Shown piece by piece: positions 5,233 through 7,081 of a DNA stretch of 7,081 bases. Made by a program: the position numbers and the translations under genes. Under the pieces are notes generated by a model that worked only from the letters and a program-made list of their open reading frames with translations, did not search any database and was not told where the DNA came from. Source of the DNA: Pseudomonadota bacterium (GTDB lineage: Bacteria > Pseudomonadota > Gammaproteobacteria > Enterobacterales > Enterobacteriaceae); contig JAFACP010000301.1 in NCBI GenBank assembly GCA_023425455.1, positions 1-7,081 of the forward strand, written 5' to 3'. Each line of letters begins with the position of its first letter. The stretch's first letter is position 1.

Positions 5233-7081
5233 GCGTTTTGCCTGCCAGATACGAGCCTGATAATCACGGATTGAGCGATCGGAACTGAACATGCCGCAGC
5301 GGGCGGTGTTCAGGATGCATGCCCGGGTCCAGGCCTCCTGGTCGCGGTACAGCACGTCGACCTGCTTCTGCGCGTCCACGTATGCCGCGAAGTCCGCCAT
5401 CACCAGGTACGGGTCACCGCCGTGTTTGTCCATGCTGTGCAGCATCTGGTCGAACGCGTGCTTGTCACCGTCGCTGTATTTGCCGCTCTCCAGCTCTTTC
5501 AGCACCGCATCAAGCAGTTTGTCTTTCTTGCGCCACTTCACCGGATCGTAGCCTTTCGCCTTCAGGGCTTTCACCTCTTCAACGGTATGGCCGAAGATAA
5601 AGATGTTCTCTTCACCTACCTTCCCGGCAATCTCGACGTTGGCTCCGTCCAGCGTACCAACCGTCAGCGCGCCGTTCAGGGCCAGCTTCATATTGCCGGT
5701 ACCGGAGGCCTCTTTACCCGCCGTGGAGATCTGCTCGGAGATATCCGCCGCCGGGATCAGCATTTCCGCCGCCGACACGCAGTAGTCCGGCAGGAACACC
5801 ACCTTCAGCTTGTCACCCACCCGCGGATCGTTGTTGATGGCTTCCGCCACCTTGTTGATCGCGAGAATGATGTTTTTCGCCAGGTAATAACCCGGTGCCG
5901 CTTTCGCACCGAACAGGAACACGCGAGGAACGCGGTCTGCTTTCGGGTTCTCGCGGATCTCTTTATACAGCGCCAGAATGTGCAGCAGGTTCAGGTGCTG
6001 GCGTTTGTACTCGTGCAGGCGCTTAATCTGAATGTCGAAAATGGCGTTCGGGTTGATCTCAATCCCGGTACGCATTTTCACGAACGCCGCCAGGCGAACT
6101 TTGTTCTCCAGCTTGATGGCGCGGTATTGCTCACGGAATTTCGCGTTGTCAGCCTGCTTTTCCAGATGAATGAGCTGGTCCAGATCGTTGGCCCACTCTT
6201 TCTTCAGGGTTTTGTCCAGCAGAGCGGCCAGCAGCGGGTTACACTGCTTGATCCAGCGACGTGGGGTGATGCCGTTGGTCACATTGTGGAATTTGGCCGG
6301 CCACAGGTGGTGGTATTCCGGGAACAGATCTTTCATCACCAGATCGGAGTGCAGCGCCGCCACACCGTTGACCGCAAAGCCGCTCACCACGCACATGTTC
6401 GCCATGCGCACCTGTTTATCGTGAACCACCGCCAGCTTCGCCCAGACGGCTTTATCGCCCGGCCAGGTTTTCTCCACCAATTTTTTAAACTGGTCGTTAA
6501 TCGTGTTGATGATCTGCATATGGCGCGGCAGCAGGGCTTTCACCAGCTTCTCATCCCAGCACTCCAGCGCTTCCGGCATCAGCGTGTGGTTGGTGTAGGC
6601 GAAGGTGCGGCTGGTTATTGCCCACGCGTCATCCCAGCTCAGCTGGTGTTCGTCAATCAGCACACGCAGCAGCTCCGGAATAGCGATGGTCGGGTGGGTG
6701 TCGTTAAGCTGGATCACTTCGAAGTCCGGCAGCTGCGCCAGCGTGCGGCCTGCCAGATGGTGACGGCGCAGGATATCCGCCACAGAACAGGCGCACTGGA
6801 AATACTGCTGCATCAGGCGCAGTTTTTTGCCCGCCAGATGGTTGTCATTCGGGTAGAGCACCTTGGTCAGTTTCTCGGCGTCGATCCCCTGCTGCTCGGC
6901 GCGCAGGAAATCGCCGTCGTTGAATTTGGTCAGGTTGAACGGATGCGCGTGTTTCGCCTGCCACAGGCGTAGCGGCTGCGCCACGCCGTTACGGTAGCCG
7001 AGAACAGGCAGGTCCCAGGCTTCGCCGATAAGGGTAAACGCCGGCTCCCAGTGCCCCTGTTTCGTGACCTTACCGCCAATG
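5230..7081 (-). CDS. malP: MalP, maltodextrin phosphorylase (C-terminal 616 codons)
   Basis: The frame enters from the window's right edge and runs to a TAA at 5232-5230. The 616 complete codons, starting IGGKVTK, match the last 77% or so of the 797-aa E. coli MalP to its end (RIWQAKR). This cytoplasmic GT35 enzyme uses phosphate to release glucose-1-phosphate from the non-reducing end of maltodextrins. The pyridoxal phosphate lysine is in EASGTGNMK (codon 5688-5686), equivalent to Lys646 if full length is 797. Also visible are NDTHPT, the active-site [11 protein letters not shown], and the phosphate-binding [10 protein letters not shown]. No stop or frameshift interrupts the visible part. 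The GTG at 6984-6982 is an internal valine (GVAQPLRLW), not a start, because the family sequence continues upstream to the edge. It is the first gene of malPQ; its promoter and MalT boxes are not in the window. Confidence 0.98.
   Translation of the reverse strand, partial: IGGKVTKQGHWEPAFTLIGEAWDLPVLGYRNGVAQPLRLWQAKHAHPFNLTKFNDGDFLRAEQQGIDAEKLTKVLYPNDNHLAGKKLRLMQQYFQCACSVADILRRHHLAGRTLAQLPDFEVIQLNDTHPTIAIPELLRVLIDEHQLSWDDAWAITSRTFAYTNHTLMPEALECWDEKLVKALLPRHMQIINTINDQFKKLVEKTWPGDKAVWAKLAVVHDKQVRMANMCVVSGFAVNGVAALHSDLVMKDLFPEYHHLWPAKFHNVTNGITPRRWIKQCNPLLAALLDKTLKKEWANDLDQLIHLEKQADNAKFREQYRAIKLENKVRLAAFVKMRTGIEINPNAIFDIQIKRLHEYKRQHLNLLHILALYKEIRENPKADRVPRVFLFGAKAAPGYYLAKNIILAINKVAEAINNDPRVGDKLKVVFLPDYCVSAAEMLIPAADISEQISTAGKEASGTGNMKLALNGALTVGTLDGANVEIAGKVGEENIFIFGHTVEEVKALKAKGYDPVKWRKKDKLLDAVLKELESGKYSDGDKHAFDQMLHSMDKHGGDPYLVMADFAAYVDAQKQVDVLYRDQEAWTRACILNTARCGMFSSDRSIRDYQARIWQAKR

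Noticed and set aside
5422..6972. A 516-codon open frame on the plus strand, antisense to malP
   Set aside because: It lies entirely opposite malP, whose family match covers every codon. Its translation is rich in Arg, His, Gln, Val and Phe without recognisable motifs, as expected when a well-codon-biased gene is read on the other strand. No ribosome binding site or promoter context supports it.
1..7081. Mobile element, defence system, CRISPR, prophage or tRNA-linked insertion
   Set aside because: No transposase, integrase, direct-repeat array, tRNA or abrupt change of composition was seen. All genes follow the familiar bioH-gntX-nfuA-gntT-malQ-malP order of the enterobacterial chromosome.

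Overview
The window is a stretch of conserved chromosomal backbone from a member of the Enterobacteriaceae. Every protein is recalled as a close match to an Escherichia coli K-12 counterpart, with scattered substitutions. The GC-rich third codon positions and the two REP-like hairpins suggest the Enterobacter/Leclercia/Klebsiella side of the family rather than E. coli itself. That placement is inferred from memory of sequences, not from a search.

Layout. Positions 1-76 hold the first 25 codons of bioH (biotin synthesis) on the minus strand. Divergent from it on the plus strand are gntX (112-795, a ComF-type phosphoribosyltransferase-fold protein linked to use of DNA as a nutrient) and nfuA (857-1432, an iron-sulfur cluster carrier). 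The gap before nfuA holds a plausible sigma-70 promoter and a strong IscR type 1 operator. The 355-bp gap between nfuA and gntT holds two inverted REP-like hairpins, the second of which doubles as a terminator. The same gap carries the gntT control region: a CRP site, a promoter overlapped by one GntR operator, and a second GntR operator 140 bp further on. gntT (1788-3104) encodes the high-affinity gluconate transporter. A hairpin terminator usable from both sides lies between gntT and the convergent malQ. The minus strand then carries malQ (3142-5220, amylomaltase) and the last 616 codons of malP (5230 to the window edge, maltodextrin phosphorylase). These form the malPQ operon, with its promoter and start outside the window.

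How the genes work together. malP and malQ together break down maltodextrins in the cytoplasm: MalQ rearranges short glucans and releases glucose, and MalP phosphorolyses the longer products to glucose-1-phosphate. gntT brings in gluconate for the GntR-controlled gluconate pathway. nfuA belongs to iron-sulfur supply under oxidative or iron stress. gntX and nfuA are neighbours but appear to be controlled separately, because nfuA has its own promoter and operator.

I found no mobile element, phage gene, CRISPR array, RNA gene or defence system, and no frameshift in any gene. The most useful observations are regulatory. No previously undescribed system is evident.
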